A stretch of DNA of 64,000 nucleotides, taken from contig DAIDEE010000007.1 of assembly GCA_027308685.1 (NCBI GenBank), positions 1-64,000 on the forward strand, in the 5' to 3' direction. The notes under the pieces were generated by a model. It saw nothing but the letters and a program-made list of their open reading frames with translations. It did not search any database and was not told the origin of the DNA. Origin of the DNA: Acidocella sp. GTDB lineage: Bacteria > Pseudomonadota > Alphaproteobacteria > Acetobacterales > Acetobacteraceae. The first letter of the stretch is position 1; each line of letters opens with the position of its first letter. The position numbers were made by a program, and so were the translations under genes. Below are positions 63,964-64,000 of this stretch, piece by piece.

Positions 63964-64000
63964 GGAGCCCTCCTGCCATGGCGGGCTTAAACCGGCAATG

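Noticed and set aside
1-64000. CRISPR arrays, prophage or toxin-antitoxin modules
   Set aside because: No regularly spaced repeats, phage structural genes or paired small genes of that kind were seen on either strand; the IS630 element is the only mobile DNA found.

Overview
The window reads as ordinary chromosome of an alphaproteobacterium, most likely Rhodospirillales/Acetobacteraceae. This placement is inferred from protein character, not from a search. Supporting signs are FlbT, an HdaA-type DnaA homologue, an ELM1-family protein, an ndvA-type exporter, the hdaA/perM/purM/purN layout and moderately high GC. It is densely packed: no stretch over about 300 bases lacks a gene, and many genes overlap by a few bases.

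Layout. 1-3.3 kb: GNAT acetyltransferase, a short DUF2076-like protein, an SDR reductase, a lone flbT and an EamA transporter. 3.2-7.5 kb (minus strand): tkt-gap-pgk, with eamA overlapping the end of pgk. 7.6-12.5 kb: a membrane methyltransferase-like protein, dnaN, recF, a YmdB-type phosphoesterase and a secreted beta-propeller. 12.4-15 kb: glycerol kinase split by an IS630-family element with intact ends. 15-20 kb: beta-lactamase-fold hydrolase, class II aldolase, thpR, aminopeptidase P and a DUF1127 protein. 19.9-23.8 kb (minus): metF-uvrD-prmA. 24-28 kb: mlaA-mlaC, an MFS exporter and aroC. 28-33 kb: a run of poorly known genes (392-aa protein, aspartoacylase-like hydrolase, ELM1-like protein, 631-aa protein) ending at tRNA-Val(CAC). 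33.3-36.4 kb: an MFS transporter translationally coupled to a calcineurin-like phosphoesterase/radical SAM fusion. 36.4-47.4 kb: guaA, a metallo-beta-lactamase, ppk1, hdaA, perM, purM-purN, pdxY and an ndvA-like ABC exporter. 47.4-52 kb: CBS protein, glycine-zipper lipoprotein, cyanase, mscL and secA. 52-64 kb: parvulin, argJ, pdxH, fabI, accA, a membrane protein, glyQ-glyS, ppdK, a thioesterase and a VTT/DedA-type protein.

Most genes are housekeeping: central carbon metabolism, replication, purine, cofactor and fatty acid synthesis, translation and secretion. The best candidate for something undescribed is the 33.3-36.4 kb pair. One polypeptide carries an N-terminal phosphoesterase fold with altered metal motifs, a radical SAM core and a C-terminal five-cysteine cluster, and its start overlaps the stop of an MFS transporter gene. 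Second is the ELM1-like gene overlapped by a 631-aa protein I cannot assign. Smaller oddities are recF, whose conserved N-terminus lies upstream of any standard start codon (an ACG sits where the start should be), a terminator-like hairpin inside the 5' end of an MFS gene, and a glpK disruption that would be exactly repaired by excision of the IS element.
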